64,000 nucleotides of DNA, taken from positions 16,568,021 to 16,632,020 of the forward strand of contig NC_049980.1 in assembly GCF_000003815.2 (NCBI RefSeq), written 5' to 3'. The stretch comes from Branchiostoma floridae. Taxonomy: Eukaryota > Chordata > Leptocardii > Amphioxiformes > Branchiostomatidae. The notes beneath the pieces were generated by a model. That model was not told where the DNA came from, made no database searches, and saw only the letters and a list, made by a program, of their open reading frames with translations. A program made the translations under genes and the position numbers. Every line of letters starts with the position of its first letter. Position 1 is the stretch's first letter. This document shows, in pieces, positions 45,427-59,360 of this stretch.

Positions 45427-48400
45427 GTTCCGGGTCGGAGTTCAAATCTGACCGGAGTTGGCGGAAGGGTGGTGTAATAGGCCGGAAGTGCGCTGTTGTC
45501 TCCCTAACTTTTGCTCCCTATGGCTTGGTGATCGTTATAGCTGAGCATAGATTTGTCGTATTTTCTGAAAAGCCCGTGGGTTGTATTGTTTTTGTGCGAG
45601 GAGTAGTTGGTCGGCCAGCGAAACCATTTTTGTATTAGTCCGCTGCAACGGTGATGCGGTTTTTTCGCCTGATGACCCAAATAGCGGCGTTTTTCATGCG
45701 ATTTCGAAGAAATGACGTCATCGGAGATTGCAAAAAAGTTATCACATGGAATTTTTTTATTTTCATTTTACACAAACATGAAGAATTTAGCTTCTCTACC
45801 ACGTAGGCCGTTATCCTGGGAAAATTCGTTTTTTCCAAGCAGCTTCGATAAAAAAAGTGTTAAAGAATGATAGTTTTCGGGTCCAAAATTAAAATTTTAC
45901 TACATATTCTAACCAAAATAAAGAGGCAACATACGGTACCAATAGGTTTGTCGGAAAGAGACAGTAAACGACTTTCCGCCATATTGATTAAGTTTCGCGT
46001 CCTACGTTTACTAGCGGAACTGTAGCCCTTCAGCCTGAGGCTGCCCGCCAACCTCCGAAATCGTAAAAGAAACTCCGGTCCGATACCTTAATAGGGCGGC
46101 GCTTGTACCTTATATGACGTCATAGATGACGTAATTTCGACGCATTTTAAAGTTTCCATCAGATGTCGTTATATTGTGTAAAAAGAAACACCGTTTTTCA
46201 TTTTTCTAGTTAAAAAGTCAGCATATTCATGTACAGGCCCTAGGCGCCCCCCTCCCCCTTTTTCACCCCCCCCCCCCCCCCCCCTTAGAACTACCATTAC
46301 GGGCAACTTTAATCGATTCTTTGCGGGCAGAATTTTCCAAAATCATATCTTTCTCTATGTCATTTGATTGGAGCCGACCTCTGTCGTTCACCTATCGCAT
46401 ATGTTCGCGATGCCGTGCATTAGTATGACTTAAATGGGCATTAAAGCTGAAATCTTGGTGCTTTAAGCCCTAACTTAAGGAGAAACTGGGTTTACTGACT
46501 TTCGGTTCATAGTTCCTTAACGCGGGGATCTTTTTTTCTTTCGGTGGTATGTAGTAATAGCCTATTAAAAGCACTACACATCTTTGCCGCGCTTATTCCA
46601 ACTGCCCGCTTCTAGCGCCGACAATAAGATCCAGTTTGTGCTTTGCACTGTGTAAGAATGCATTCTTGCACACATTTGGGGCGCATTGTGCTTCTTAAGG
46701 GGCCGTTCACGGCGAAGTAGTTAAGAGTTTGGTGTCGGACGCGTTTGATTCTGAAAGTGTGAGATCTGGTCTACTGCTCCATGTCAAAATCTGGCACATT
46801 CTTCATTTTACTTACAAGCGACGAACTTAAAACGCGACCCCCTGCTGTTTTCCTTGAGCAACCTCTGACGTCACTCCGTGACGTCAGCGATGCCAACTTT
46901 TAAAGACGGTTTTCTACCGATGTGTAGCACCGAAACGACGGAGAGTGCACATACTTTCCCGGACAAGTTTATGGGCAGACTTTGCACCCCATTTATCCGT
47001 TTTCAGAAAAGCGATGTCAGAAAAAAGCATGTTTTTTAATGTTTCTGTATTAAAACGTACGTTCAATATGCATCTAGGCTTGATAGCCTCAAAATACAGT
47101 GTTTTTGACCTGACTTTAAACCGCTCCTGTGGGAAAAGTAACCATCGGAGACAAACCAAATTTGGATATATGGTAGATATGAACTTTTTAAGTAATAAAA
47201 ATACATATTGAGAAAAAATGTCCCTCTTAAGGTTCCGGGTCGGAGTTCAAATCTGACCGGAGTTGGCGGAAGGGTGGTGTAATAGGCCGGAAGTGCGCTG
47301 TTGTCTCCCTAACTTTTGCTCCCTATGGCTTGGTGATCGTTATAGCTGAGCATAGATTTGTCGTATTTTCTGAAAAGCCCGTGGGTTGTATTGTTTTTGT
47401 GCGAGGAGTAGTTGGTCGGCCAGCGAAACCATTTTTGTATTAGTCCGCTGCAACGGTGATGCGGTTTTTTCGCCTGATGACCCAAATAGCGGCGTTTTTC
47501 ATGCGATTTCGAAGAAATGACGTCATCGGAGATTGCAAAAAAGTTATCACATGGAATTTTTTTATTTTCATTTTACACAAACATGAAGAATTTAGCTTCT
47601 CTACCACGTAGGCCGTTATCCTGGGAAAATTCGTTTTTTCCAAGCAGCTTCGATCAAAAAAGTGTTAAAAAATGATAGTTTTCGGGTCCAAAATTAAAAT
47701 TTTACTACATATTCTAACCAAAATAAAGAGGCAACAGACGGTACCAATAGGTTTGTCGGAAAGAGACAGTAAACGACTTTCCGCCATATTGATTAAGTTT
47801 CGCGTCCTACGTTTACTAGCGGAACTGTAGCCCTTCAGCCTGAGGCTGCCCGCCAACCTCCGAAATCGTAAAAGAAACTCCGGTCCGATACCTTAATAGG
47901 GCGGCGCTTGTACCTTATATGACGTCATAGATGACGTAATTTCGACGCATTTTAAAGTTTCCATCAGATGTCGTTATATTGTGTAAAAAGAAACACCGTT
48001 TTTCATTTTTCTAGTTAAAAAGTCAGCATTTTCATGTACGGGCCCTGGGCGCCCCCCTCCCCTTTTTTCACCCCCCCCCCCCCCCCCCCCCTTAGAACTA
48101 CCATTACGGGCAACTTTAATCGATTCTTTGCGGGCAGAATTTTCCAAAATCATATCTTTCTCTATGTCATTTGATTGGAGCCGACCTCTGTCGTTCACCT
48201 ATCGCATATGTTCGCGATGCCGTGCATTAGTATGACTTAAATGGGCATTAAAGCTGAAATCTTGGTGCTTTAAGCCCTAACTTAAGGAGAAACTGGGTTT
48301 ACTGACTTTCGGTTCATAGTTCCTTAACGCGGGGATCTTTTTTTCTTTCGGTGGTATGTAGTAATAGCCTATTAAAAGCACTACACATCTTTGCCGCGCT

Positions 48401-51400
48401 TATTCCAACTGCCCGCTTCTAGCGCCGACAATAAGATCCAGTTTGTGCTTTGCACTGTGTAAGAATGCATTCTTGCACACATTTGGGGCGCATTGTGCTT
48501 CTTAAGGGGCCGTTCACGGCGAAGTAGTTAAGAGTTTGGTGTCGGACGCGTTTGATTCTGAAAGTGTGAGATCTGGTCTACTGCCCCATGTCAAAATCTG
48601 GCACATTCTTCATTTTGCTTACAAGCGACGAACTTAAAACGCGACCCCCTGCTGTTTTCCTTGAGCAACCTCTGACGTCACTCCGTGACGTCAGCGATGC
48701 CAACTTTTAAAGACGGTTTTCTACCGATGTGTAGCACCGAAACGACGGAGAGTGCACATACTTTCCCGGACAAGTTTGTGGGCAGACTTTGCACCCCATT
48801 TTATCCGTTTTCAGAAAAGCGATGTCAGAAAAAAGCATGTTTTTTAATGTTTCTGTATTAAAACGTACGTTCAATATGCATCTAGGCTTGATAGCCTCAA
48901 AATACAGTGTTTTTGACCTGACTTTAAACCGCTCCTGTGGGAAAAGTAACCATCGGAGACAAACCAAATTTGGATATATGGTAGATATGAACTTTTTAAG
49001 TAATAAAAATACATATTGAGAAAAAATGTCCCTCTTAAGGTTCCGGGTCGGAGTTCAAATCTGACCGGAGTTGGCGGAAGGGTGGTGTAATAGGCCGGAA
49101 GTGCGCTGTTGTCTCCCTAACTTTTGCTCCCTATGGCTTGGTGATCGTTATAGCTGAGCATAGATTTGTCGTATTTTCTGAAAAGCCCGTGGGTTGTATT
49201 GTTTTTGTGCGAGGAGTAGTTGGTCGGCCAGCGAAACCATTTTTGTATTAGTCCGCTGCAACGGTGATGCGGTTTTTTCGCCTGATGACCCAAATAGCGG
49301 CGTTTTTCATGCGATTTCGAAGAAATGACGTCATCGGAGATTGCAAAAAAGTTATCACATGGAATTTTTTTATTTTCATTTTACACAAACATGAAGAATT
49401 TAGCTTCTCTACCACGTAGGCCGTTATCCTGGGAAAATTCGTTTTTTCCAAGCAGCTTCGATCAAAAAAGTGTTAAAAAATGATAGTTTTCGGGTCCAAA
49501 ATTAAAATTTTACTACATATTCTAACCAAAATAAAGAGGCAACAGACGGTACCAATAGGTTTGTCGGAAAGAGACAGTAAACGACTTTCCGCCATATTGA
49601 TTAAGTTTCGCGTCCTACGTTTACTAGCGGACTGTAGCCCTTCAGCCTGAGGCTGCCCGGCAACCTCCGAAATCGTAAAAGAAACTCCGGTCCGATACCT
49701 TAATAGGGCGGCGCTTGTACCTTATATGACGTNNNNNNNNNNNNNNNNNNNNNNNNNNNNNNNNNNNNNNNNNNNNNNNNNNNNNNNNNNNNNNNNNNNN
49801 NNNNNNNNNNNNNNNNNNNNNNNNNNNNNNNNNNNNNNNNNNNNNNNNNNNNNNNNNNNNNNNNNNNNNNNNNNNNNNNNNNNNNNNNNNNNNNNNNNNN
49901 NNNNNNNNNNNNNNNNNNNNNNNNNNNNNNNNNNNNNNNNNNNNNNNNNNNNNNNNNNNNNNNNATGTCATTTGATTGGAGCCGACCTCTGTCGGTCACC
50001 TATCGCATATGTTCGCGATGCCGTTCATTAGTATGACTTAAATGGGCATTAAAGCTGAAATCTTGGTGCTTTAAGCCCTAACTTAAGAGAAAACTGGGTT
50101 TACTGACTTTCGGCTCATAGCTCCTTAACGCGGCGATCTTTTTTTCTTTCGGTGGTATGTAGTAATAGCCTATTAAAAGCACTACACATCTTTGCCGCGC
50201 TTATTCCAACTGCCCGCTTCTAGCGCCGACAATAAGATCCAGTTTGTGCTTTGCACTGTGTAAGAATGCATTCTTGCACACATTTGGGGCGCATTGTGCT
50301 TCTTAAGGGGCCGTTCACGGCGAAGTAGTTAAGAGTTTGGTGTCGGACGCGTTTGATTCTGAAAGTGTGAGATCTGGTCTACTGCTCCATGTCAAAATCT
50401 GGCACATTCTTCATTTTACTTACAAGCGACGAACTTAAAACGCGACCCCCTGCTGTTTTCCTTGAGCAACCTCTGACGTCACTCCGTGACGTCAGCGATG
50501 CCAACTTTTAAAGACGGTTTTCTACCGATGTGTAGCACCGAAACGACGAAGAGTGCACATACTTTCCCGGACAAGTTTATGGGCAGACTTTGCACCCCAT
50601 TTTATCCGTTTTCAGAAAAGCGATGCCAGAAAAAAGCATGTTTTTAATGTTTCTGTATTATAACGCAGGTTCAATATGCATCTAGGCTTGATAGCCTCAA
50701 AATACAGTGTTTTTGACCTGACTTTAAACCGCTCCTGTGGGAAAAGTAACCATCGGAGACAAACCAAATTTGGATATATGGTAGATATGAACTTTTTAAG
50801 TAATAAAAATACATATTGAGAAAAAATGTCCCTCTTAAGGTTCCGGGTCGGAGTTCAAATCTGACCGGAGTTGGCGGAAGGGTGGTGTAATAGGCCGGAA
50901 GTGCGCTGTTGTCTCCCTAACTTTTGTTCCCTATGGCTTGGTGATCGTTATAGCTGAGCATAGATTTGTCGTATTTTCTGAAAAGCCCGTGGGTTGTATT
51001 GTTTTTGTGCGAGGAGTAGTTGGTCGGCCAGCGAAACCATTTTTGTATTAGTCCGCTGCAACGGTGATGCGGTTTTTTCGCCTGATGACCCAAATAGCGG
51101 CGTTTTTCATGCGATTTCGAAGAAATGACGTCATCGGAGATTGCAAAAAAGTTATCACATGGAATTTTTTTATTTTCATTTTACACAAACATGAAGAATT
51201 TAGCTTCTCTACCACGTAGGCCGTTATCCTGGGAAAATTCGTTTTTTCCAAGCAGCTTCGATCAAAAAAGTGTTAAAAAATGATAGTTTTCGGGTCCAAA
51301 ATTAAAATTTTACTACATATTCTAACCAAAATAAAGAGGCAACAGACGGTACCAATAGGTTTGTCGGAAAGAGACAGTAAACGACTTTCCGCCATATTGA

Positions 51401-54400
51401 TTAAGTTTCGCGTCCTACGTTTACTAGCGGAACTGTAGCCCTTCAGCCTGAGGCTGCCCGCCAACCTCCGAAATCGTAAAAGAAACTCCGGTCCGATACC
51501 TTAATAGGGCGGCGCTTGTACCTTATATGACGTCATAGATGACGTAATTTCGACGCATTTTAAAGTTTCCACGTTATATTGTGTAAAAACAAACACCGTT
51601 TTTCATTTTTCTAGTTAAAAAGTCAGCATATTCATGTACAGGCCCTAGGCGCCCCCCTCCCCCTTTTCACCCCCCCCCCCCTTAGAACTACCATTACGGG
51701 CAACTTTAATCGATTCTGGCGGGCAGAATTTTCCAAAATCATATCTTTCTCTATGTCATTTGATTGGAGCCGACCTCTGTCGTTCACCTATCGCATATGT
51801 TCGCGATGCCGTGCATTAGTATGACTTAAATGGGCATTAAAGCTGAAATCTTGGTGCTTTAAGCCTAACTTAAGGAGAGACTGGGTTTACTGACTTTCGG
51901 TTCATAGCTCCTTAACGCGGCGATCTTTTTTTCTTTCGGTGGTATGTAGTAATAGCCTATTAAAAGCACTACACATCTTTGCCGCGCTTATTCCAACTGC
52001 CCGCTTCTAGCGCCGACAATAAGATCCAGTTTGTGCTTTGCACTGTGTAAGAATGCATTCTTGCACACATTTGGGGCGCATTGTGCTTCTTAAGGGGCCG
52101 TTCACGGCGAAGTAGTTAAGAGTTTGGTGTCGGACGCGTTTGATTCTGAAAGTGTGAGATCTGGTCTACTGCTCCATGTCAAAATCTGGCACATTCTTCA
52201 TTTTACTTACAAGCGACGAACTTAAAACGCGACCCCCTGCTGTTTTCCTTGAGCAACCTCTGACGTCACTCCGTGACGTCAGCGATGCCAACTTTTAAAG
52301 ACGGTTTTCTACCGATGTGTAGCACCGAAACGACGGAGAGTGCACATACTTTCCCGGACAAGTTTATGGGCAGACTTTGCACCCCATTTATCCGTTTTCA
52401 GAAAAGCGATGTCAGAAAAAAGCATGTTTTTTAATGTTTCTGTATTAAAACGTACGTTCAATATGCATCTAGGCTTGATAGCCTCAAAATACAGTGTTTT
52501 TGACCTGACTTTAAACCGCTCCTGTGGGAAAAGTAACCATCGGAGACAAACCAAATTTGGATATATGGTAGATATGAACTTTTTAAGTAATAAAAATACA
52601 TATTGAGAAAAAATGTCCCTCTTAAGGTTCCGGGTCGGAGTTCAAATCTGACCGGAGTTGGCGGAAGGGTGGTGTAATAGGCCGGAAGTGCGCTGTTGTC
52701 TCCCTAACTTTTGCTCCCTATGGCTTGGTGATCGTTATAGCTGAGCATAGATTTGTCGTATTTTCTGAAAAGCCCGTGGGTTGTATTGTTTTTGTGCGAG
52801 GAGTAGTTGGTCGGCCAGCGAAACCATTTTTGTATTAGTCCGCTGCAACGGTGATGCGGTTTTTTCGCCTGATGACCCAAATAGCGGCGTTTTTCATGCG
52901 ATTTCGAAGAAATGACGTCATCGGAGATTGCAAAAAAGTTATCACATGGAATTTTTTTATTTTCATTTTACACAAACATGAAGAATTTAGCTTCTCTACC
53001 ACGTAGGCCGTTATCCTGGGAAAATTCGTTTTTTCCAAGCAGCTTCGATCAAAAAAGTGTTAAAAAATGATAGTTTTCGGGTCCAAAATTAAAATTTTAC
53101 TACATATTCTAACCAAAATAAAGAGGCAACAGACGGTACCAATAGGTTTGTCGGAAAGAGACAGTAAACGACTTTCCGCCATATTGATTAAGTTTCGCGT
53201 CCTACGTTTACTAGCGGAACTGTAGCCCTTCAGCCTGAGGCTGCCCGCCAACCTCCGAAATCGTAAAAGAAACTCCGGTCCGATACCTTAATAGGGCGGC
53301 GCTTGTACCTTATATGACGTCATAGATGACGTAATTTCGACGCATTTTAAAGTTTCCATCAGATGTCGTTATATTGTGTAAAAAGTAAACACCGTTTTTC
53401 ATTTTCTAGTAAAAAGTCAGCAATCNACGCGTCCGACACCAAACTCTTAACTACTTCGCCGTGAACGGCCCCTTAAGAAGCACAATGCGCCCCAAATGTG
53501 TGCAAGAATGCATTCTTACACAGTGCAAAGCACAAACTGGATCTTATTGTCGGCGCTAGAAGCGGGCAGTTGGAATAAGCGCGGCAAAGATGTGTAGTGC
53601 TTTTAATAGGCTATTACTACATACCACCGAAAGAAAAAAAGATCGCCGCGTTAAGGAGCTATGAACCGAAAGTCAGTAAACCCAGTCTCTCCTTAAGTTA
53701 GGCTTAAAGCACCAAGATTTCAGCTTTAATGCCCATTTAAGTCATACTAATGCACGGCATCGCGAACATATGCGATAGGTGAACGACAGAGGTCGGCTCC
53801 AATCAAATGACATAGAGAAAGATATGATTTTGGAAAATTCTGCCCGCCAGAATCGATTAAAGTTGCCCGTAATGGTAGTTCTAAGGGGGGGGGGGGGGTG
53901 AAAAGGGGGAGGGGGGCGCCTAGGGCCTGTGCATGAATATGCTGACTTTTTAACTAGAAAAATGAAAAACGGTGTTTGTTTTTACACAATATAACGACAT
54001 CTGATGGAAACTTTAAAATGCGTCGAAATTACGTCATCTATGACGTCATATAAGGTACAAGCGCCGCCCTATTAAGGTATCGGACCGGAGTTTCTTTTAC
54101 GATTTCGGAGGTTGGCGGGCAGCCTCAGGCCGAAGGGCTACAGTTCCGCTAGTAAACGTAGGACGCGAAACTTAATCAATATGGCGGAAAGCCGTTTACT
54201 GTCTCTTTCCGACAAACCTATTGGTACCGTCTGTTGCCTCTCTATTTTGGTTAGAATATGTAGTAAAATTTTAATTTTGGACCCGAAAACTATCATTTTT
54301 TAACACTTTTTTGATCGAAGCTGCTTGGAAAAAACGAATTTTCCCAGGATAACGGCCTACGTGGTAGAGAAGCTAAATTCTTCATGTTTGTGCAAAATGA

Positions 54401-56534
54401 AAATAAAAAAATTCCATGTGATAACTTTTTTGCAATCTCCGATGACGTCATTTCTTCGAAATCGCATGAAAAACGCCGCTATTTGGGTCATCAGGCGAAA
54501 AAACCGCATCACCGTTGCAGCGGACTAATACAAAAATGGTTTCGCTGGCCGACCAACTACTCCTCGCACAAAAACAATACAACCCACGGGCTTTTCAGAA
54601 AATACGACAAATCTATGCTCAGCTATAACGATCACCAAGCCATAGGGAGCAAAAGTTAGGGAGACAACAGCGCACTTCCGGCCTATTACACCACCCTTCC
54701 GCCAACTCCGGTCAGATTTGAACTCCGACCCGGAACCTTAAGAGGGACATTTTTTCTCAATATGTATTTTTATTACTTAAAAAGTTCATATCTACCATAT
54801 ATCCAAATTTGGTTTGTCTCCGATGGTTACTTTTCCCACAGGAGCGGTTTAAAGTCAGGTCAAAAACACTGTATTTTGAGGCTATCAAGCCTAGATGCAT
54901 ATTGAACCTACGTTATAATACAGAAACATTAAAAAACATGCTTTTTTCTGACATCGCTTTTCTGAAAACGGATAAAATGGGGTGCAAAGTCTGCCCATAA
55001 ACTTGTCCGGGAAAGTATGTGCACTCTCCGTCGTTTCGGTGCTACACATCGGTAGAAAACCGTCTTTAAAAGTTGGCATCGCTGACGTCACGGAGTGACG
55101 TCAGAGGTTGCTCAAGGAAAACAGCAGGGGGTCGCGTTTTAAGTTCGTCGCTTGTAAGTAAAATGAAGAATGTGCCAGATTTTGACATGGAGCAGTAGAC
55201 CAGATCTCACACTTTCAGAATCAAACGCGTCCGACACCAAACTCTTAACTACTTCGCCGTGAACGGCCCCTTAAGAAGCACAATGCGCCCCAAATGTGTG
55301 CAAGAATGCATTCTTACACAGTGCAAAGCACAAACTGGATCTTATTGTCGGCGCTAGAAGCGGGCAGTTGGAATAAGCGCGGCAAAGATGTGTAGTGCTT
55401 TTAATAGGCTATTACTACATACCACCGAAAGAAAAAAAGATCGCCGCGTTAAGGAGCTATGAACCGAAAGTCAGTAAACCCAGTTTCTCCTTAAGTTAGG
55501 GCTTAAAGCACCAAGATTTCAGCTTTAATGCCCATTTAAGTCATACTAATGCACGGCATCGCGAACATATGCGATAGGTGAACGACAGAGGTCGGCTCCA
55601 ATCAAATGACATAGAGAAAGATATGATTTTGGAAAATTCTGCCCGCCAGAATCGATTAAAGTTGCCCGTAATGGTAGTTCTAAGGGGGGGGGGGTGAAAA
55701 AGGGGGAGGGGGGCGCCTAGGGCCTGTACATGAATATGCTGACTTTTTAACTAGAAAAATGAAAAACGGTGTTTGTTTTTACACAATATAACGACATCTG
55801 ATGGAAACTTTAAAATGCGTCGAAATTACGTCATCTATGACGTCATATAAGGTACAAGCGCCGCCCTATTAAGGTATCGGACCGGAGTTTCTTTTACGAT
55901 TTCGGAGGTTGGCGGGCAGCCTCAGGCCGAAGGGCTACAGTTCCGCTAGTAAACGTAGGACGCGAAACTTAATCAATATGGCGGAAAGCCGTTTACTGTC
56001 TCTTTCCGACAAACCTATTGGTACCGTCTGTTGCCTCTCTATTTTGGTTAGAATATGTAGTAAAATTTTAATTTTGGACCCGAAAACTATCATTTTTTAA
56101 CACTTTTTTGATCGAAGCTGCTTGGAAAAAACGAATTTTCCCAGGATAACGGCCTACGTGGTAGAGAAGCTAAATTCTTCATGTTTGTGTAAAATGAAAA
56201 TAAAAAAATTCCATGTGATAACTTTTTTGCAATCTCCGATGACGTCATTTCTTCGAAATCGCATGAAAAACGCCGCTATTTGGGTCATCAGGCGAAAAAA
56301 CCGCATCACCGTTGCAGCGGACTAATACAAAAATGGTTTCGCTGGCCGACCAACTACTCCTCGCACAAAAACAATACAACCCACGGGCTTTTCAGAAAAT
56401 ACGACAAATCTATGCTCAGCTATAACGATCACCAAGCCATAGGGAGCAAAAGTTAGGGAGACAACAGCGCACTTCCGGCCTATTACACCACCCTTCCGCC
56501 AACTCCGGTCAGATTTGAACTCCGACCCGGAACC
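45427..56534. repeat. 11.1-kb array of ~1.8-kb repeats: five direct, two inverted
   Basis: Units begin GGTTCCGGGTCGGAGTTC at 45427, 47231, 49039, 50839 and 52626 (spacings 1804, 1808, 1800, 1787). The fifth is cut at 53425. After a single N at 53426 the same unit continues on the other strand: a partial copy to 54737 and a full copy 54738-56534. Copy 3 contains a 232-N gap (49733-49964). Copies are nearly identical. Each has a C run of variable length (19, 21, 12, 14 and 11 in copies 1, 2, 4, 6 and 7) and perfect TGACGTCA palindromes. The 60-67-residue open frames recurring in each unit start at TTG or short ATGs, match no family I know, and are probably not genes. Confidence 0.95.
46108..46122 (-). 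promoter_or_regulatory. CRE plus TATA-like motif in repeat unit (copy 1)
   Basis: On the minus strand the unit reads TGACGTCATATAAGG, a perfect CRE/ATF palindrome joined to a TATA-like word, with a second half-site TTACGTCATC just upstream. The same motif occurs in the other complete copies. An ATG in context AATATGGCGGAAAG, YY1-like, lies about 130 bp downstream. Promoter function is a guess from motifs. Confidence 0.3.
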
Positions 56535-56572
56535 TTATTAGCCGTCTTGCATTGCATCCAAGTTGGTTGCTC

Positions 56573-56757
56573 CTAATCTCCAAGTAGATACTTCGGTGCC
56601 ATAAGATACTAGTACTATCAAAGCAGGCAAAGGAGTATAGCCGACCAAAGAGAGTCAGACGGGCATCGGAGACACACTAAGGCTTCACTCCTCTCATAGT
56701 CCTCTGGCAGCTTTTGATACTAGCTTATGCTACCGTAGTATCTGCTTTGAGATTAGG
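56573..56757. mobile_element. ~185-bp hAT-like MITE
   Basis: Inverted ends CCTAATCTCCAAGTAGATAC and, from the right, CCTAATCTCAAAGCAGATAC, with GGTTGCTCC as a direct repeat spanning both borders (an 8-9-bp duplication). Same family as the MITE at 36.02 kb in WTAP intron 1. Confidence 0.7.
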
Positions 56758-59360
56758 TTGCTCCATGGTTTTGCAGAAAGGTTTTTGTTTTTAGCCCAGG
56801 TATCTAGCGGACAGCCAAGTAAACATTGGCAGAAATTTGGACAAAAATAATGTTTTCACAAACTACACGCCCAATGCCAAAACTAACAATGTATTAGCAT
56901 TTGTCTCTCACAAAGCAACAAAAGTAACGTTAGATGAGGCAATTTTTCATATGTGTTACAACGCTGTCCACAGATTATTGCAAACAATAATCATAAATGT
57001 ATGGAATCATATCAGAGTTATGACATTTATTGCTATTTGCTACGATCTTTTCTCTTTGGGAACCGGCCTGAGGTATTGTTGAAATTACTGGTTTGGCAGA
57101 AAAATGACTAGTTACCAGGTAAATAAGTCGATCTGTGGGGAATAGTCTAATTGGAAACTTGTTATTTGGAGTAATTGACCCAATCGGAGACACAACTCAT
57201 TCTACAAGCTTATGTCTACTCGTTGCCGGGGTGGAAAACATGCTTCAAATGTATTTGTGCAGCCTAAGACTCTACACGTAGAGGAGATATGCAGCGTTTA
57301 TATATATATAGCTTAGAAAGCTCAACTACACCTCGCGGTGGTCTGACGCGATATGCCAAATCTGTGTCTTCCCTCGGTAGGGGCAAGAGAATCTGATATC
57401 GGCTACTACATCGTTACAACTTGTAAGTTATTCATGCAAAGTGCAGTGTCTATCTTTATCTTTCTAGCTTTCATACCACTCTCATCCTCTGTTCGGCGAC
57501 CTGTATGCCTGCAGGGACAGAGATACACCACAATATCATTACCACTGCAATATCCCAGCCTTACCTAGGGGAGGCGAGCCGTAAGTTTGCTGATTTTCAC
57601 TATTACGCACGAAAAAAGAACTGAATTGTTCCACCCAATGAAAGTTGGATAGCCAGGATACCAAAATCCTCCCACGGCATCAACATCAAATACCAACTAC
57701 CACTGCGCAACAGTCCACTCATATAAGGCCTCGCCAAGCACAAGTTGGTGCTCACGTATTCCTCCACGGCCACGATTGAATCTGAATGAAAAGATTTTAA
57801 TTTGATAAACATCACTTTGAAAAGTTTTGACGCATTATATAGTGGTGGAAGAATTGATCCTTGAGGATCGTTTGAGTATTGGTGTGGAATGATGCTTGGT
57901 CTAACGAGACGTTGTTAAGGATTCGGTGCAGCGTGTCTGAAATCCCACCAGGAGCTGACCCAAGCCTACCAGGAAATCTTTCGGCTCAGTGGTCAATTTC
58001 CTGCCCAAAATAGGATAGATGGTTGCTGTCGAATGAGCTGCAGTACAGGTAATTTTGAATGATCGATGGCGAAACAGTCTGGTAATTTTGAAGCCGCCCG
58101 AAGATAAGGTATAAACTAAGTAACAGCCATTCTTTGCGCCAGTGGCGTTACCCTGCACGCCAACCCCCCGTAATGTCTCTGTTCGTCTTTTCGGGGATGC
58201 TGGGAGATTCTACAAGATCAATTATCCTTTTAGACATTAGATTTCGCCCCGGAAAAGACACTTATCATTTGGTTCCACATCAACGACAAGGGCTTTGCCC
58301 GACCGCACAGTCAATTAATTCAAAATTCTTTACCAAACTTGTGGGGATACGATATGGTGACGCAGAATTAAGCTTAGCAATGATAGATTGCTCGCGGCCA
58401 AACATTTCCTTCCACGAACTGTTTTAATCAACTATGTCATTAATTTGTTAATTGGGTAATGACTGAATGATTCCATATGTGTAAGTATTATTGTCAGCTT
58501 AAATCTAGCTCAAACGTCAGTCAAGGGTTAAGTCATCCAGCGCTTTGCTAAAACGCACGGAGTACAAATACCGTGAACAGACATATACTGTACATCTATC
58601 ATTCAAAAGAAGACGAGTTTATATCCCTGAAGTAGAAGCACTATCATCCCGTCTTTCCGGAAGCCAGCTGCCCGTATGCTGCTGGGTTCAGGTATCCATC
58701 GGCGCCCTGACGCCTTACCAGTGACGTCTGACTTTGTGCGAAACAACCTGCCCACAATTCAGGTGCTCCCTCATGGCTTAACTTGACACAAGGTCATAGA
58801 ATACATAAAGACGGTTTAAAGTTGAAAGATTTCATAGCTTCCCCATGTCTGCTGGTGTCAGATGCTTCAAGAGACGAGGGATAGTGGAATTACTTCATGA
58901 ATATCGCTGTATAGAAGGTAGAATGTGGACGATGGAGGTGGAATAATTTTACCAGTTGAATGGAGGATTTTCCAGGAAGCCCGGAAGTCAGTGAACAGAA
59001 AATAATTATAATTCTAAAGTCGTTGAGAGGTGGGTAAGTGAGGATAAAAAAGAACAGGGTGAGTCCGTGCCCAGACAGATATCTGCAGCTGATGTAATAA
59101 ACAAACCCAGAACAGTTTTCCCCGGCGTGAAACATTCCTGGAACTGTTACAATATTCACACCAGAAGATCTCGTAGTGTCACCCCAACATGAACCTCTGA
59201 TCTTATCAATGCAATTTCACGGCGATGTAGTTTTGGTGTTGCAAATCTTATCTCGAGATAATGCCCATGTTATATCATCACATTGTCAACTTGTTCACAT
59301 AAGAATGGTTTGTAAGGACAGATTTTGCTTAAATTGTTGGAACGCAGAGACAGACAGACG
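56758..59360. other. Intergenic, no gene seen
   Basis: Open frames are short and lack recognisable domains or coherent splice structure. A TA run lies near 57300. Confidence 0.4.

Noticed and set aside
45380-45450. tRNA gene or tRNA-headed SINE at the left border of the array
   Set aside because: Only a B-box-like word (GAGTTCAAATCT) is present. The T-stem pairing is poor, no A box is seen, and the same word recurs in each unit as part of the repeat.
45635-45838. 67- and 63-codon minus-strand frames recurring in every copy of the 1.8-kb array
   Set aside because: They are identical because the repeats are recent. Their starts are TTG codons, no domain is recognisable, and no splice or codon signal separates them from the rest of the unit.
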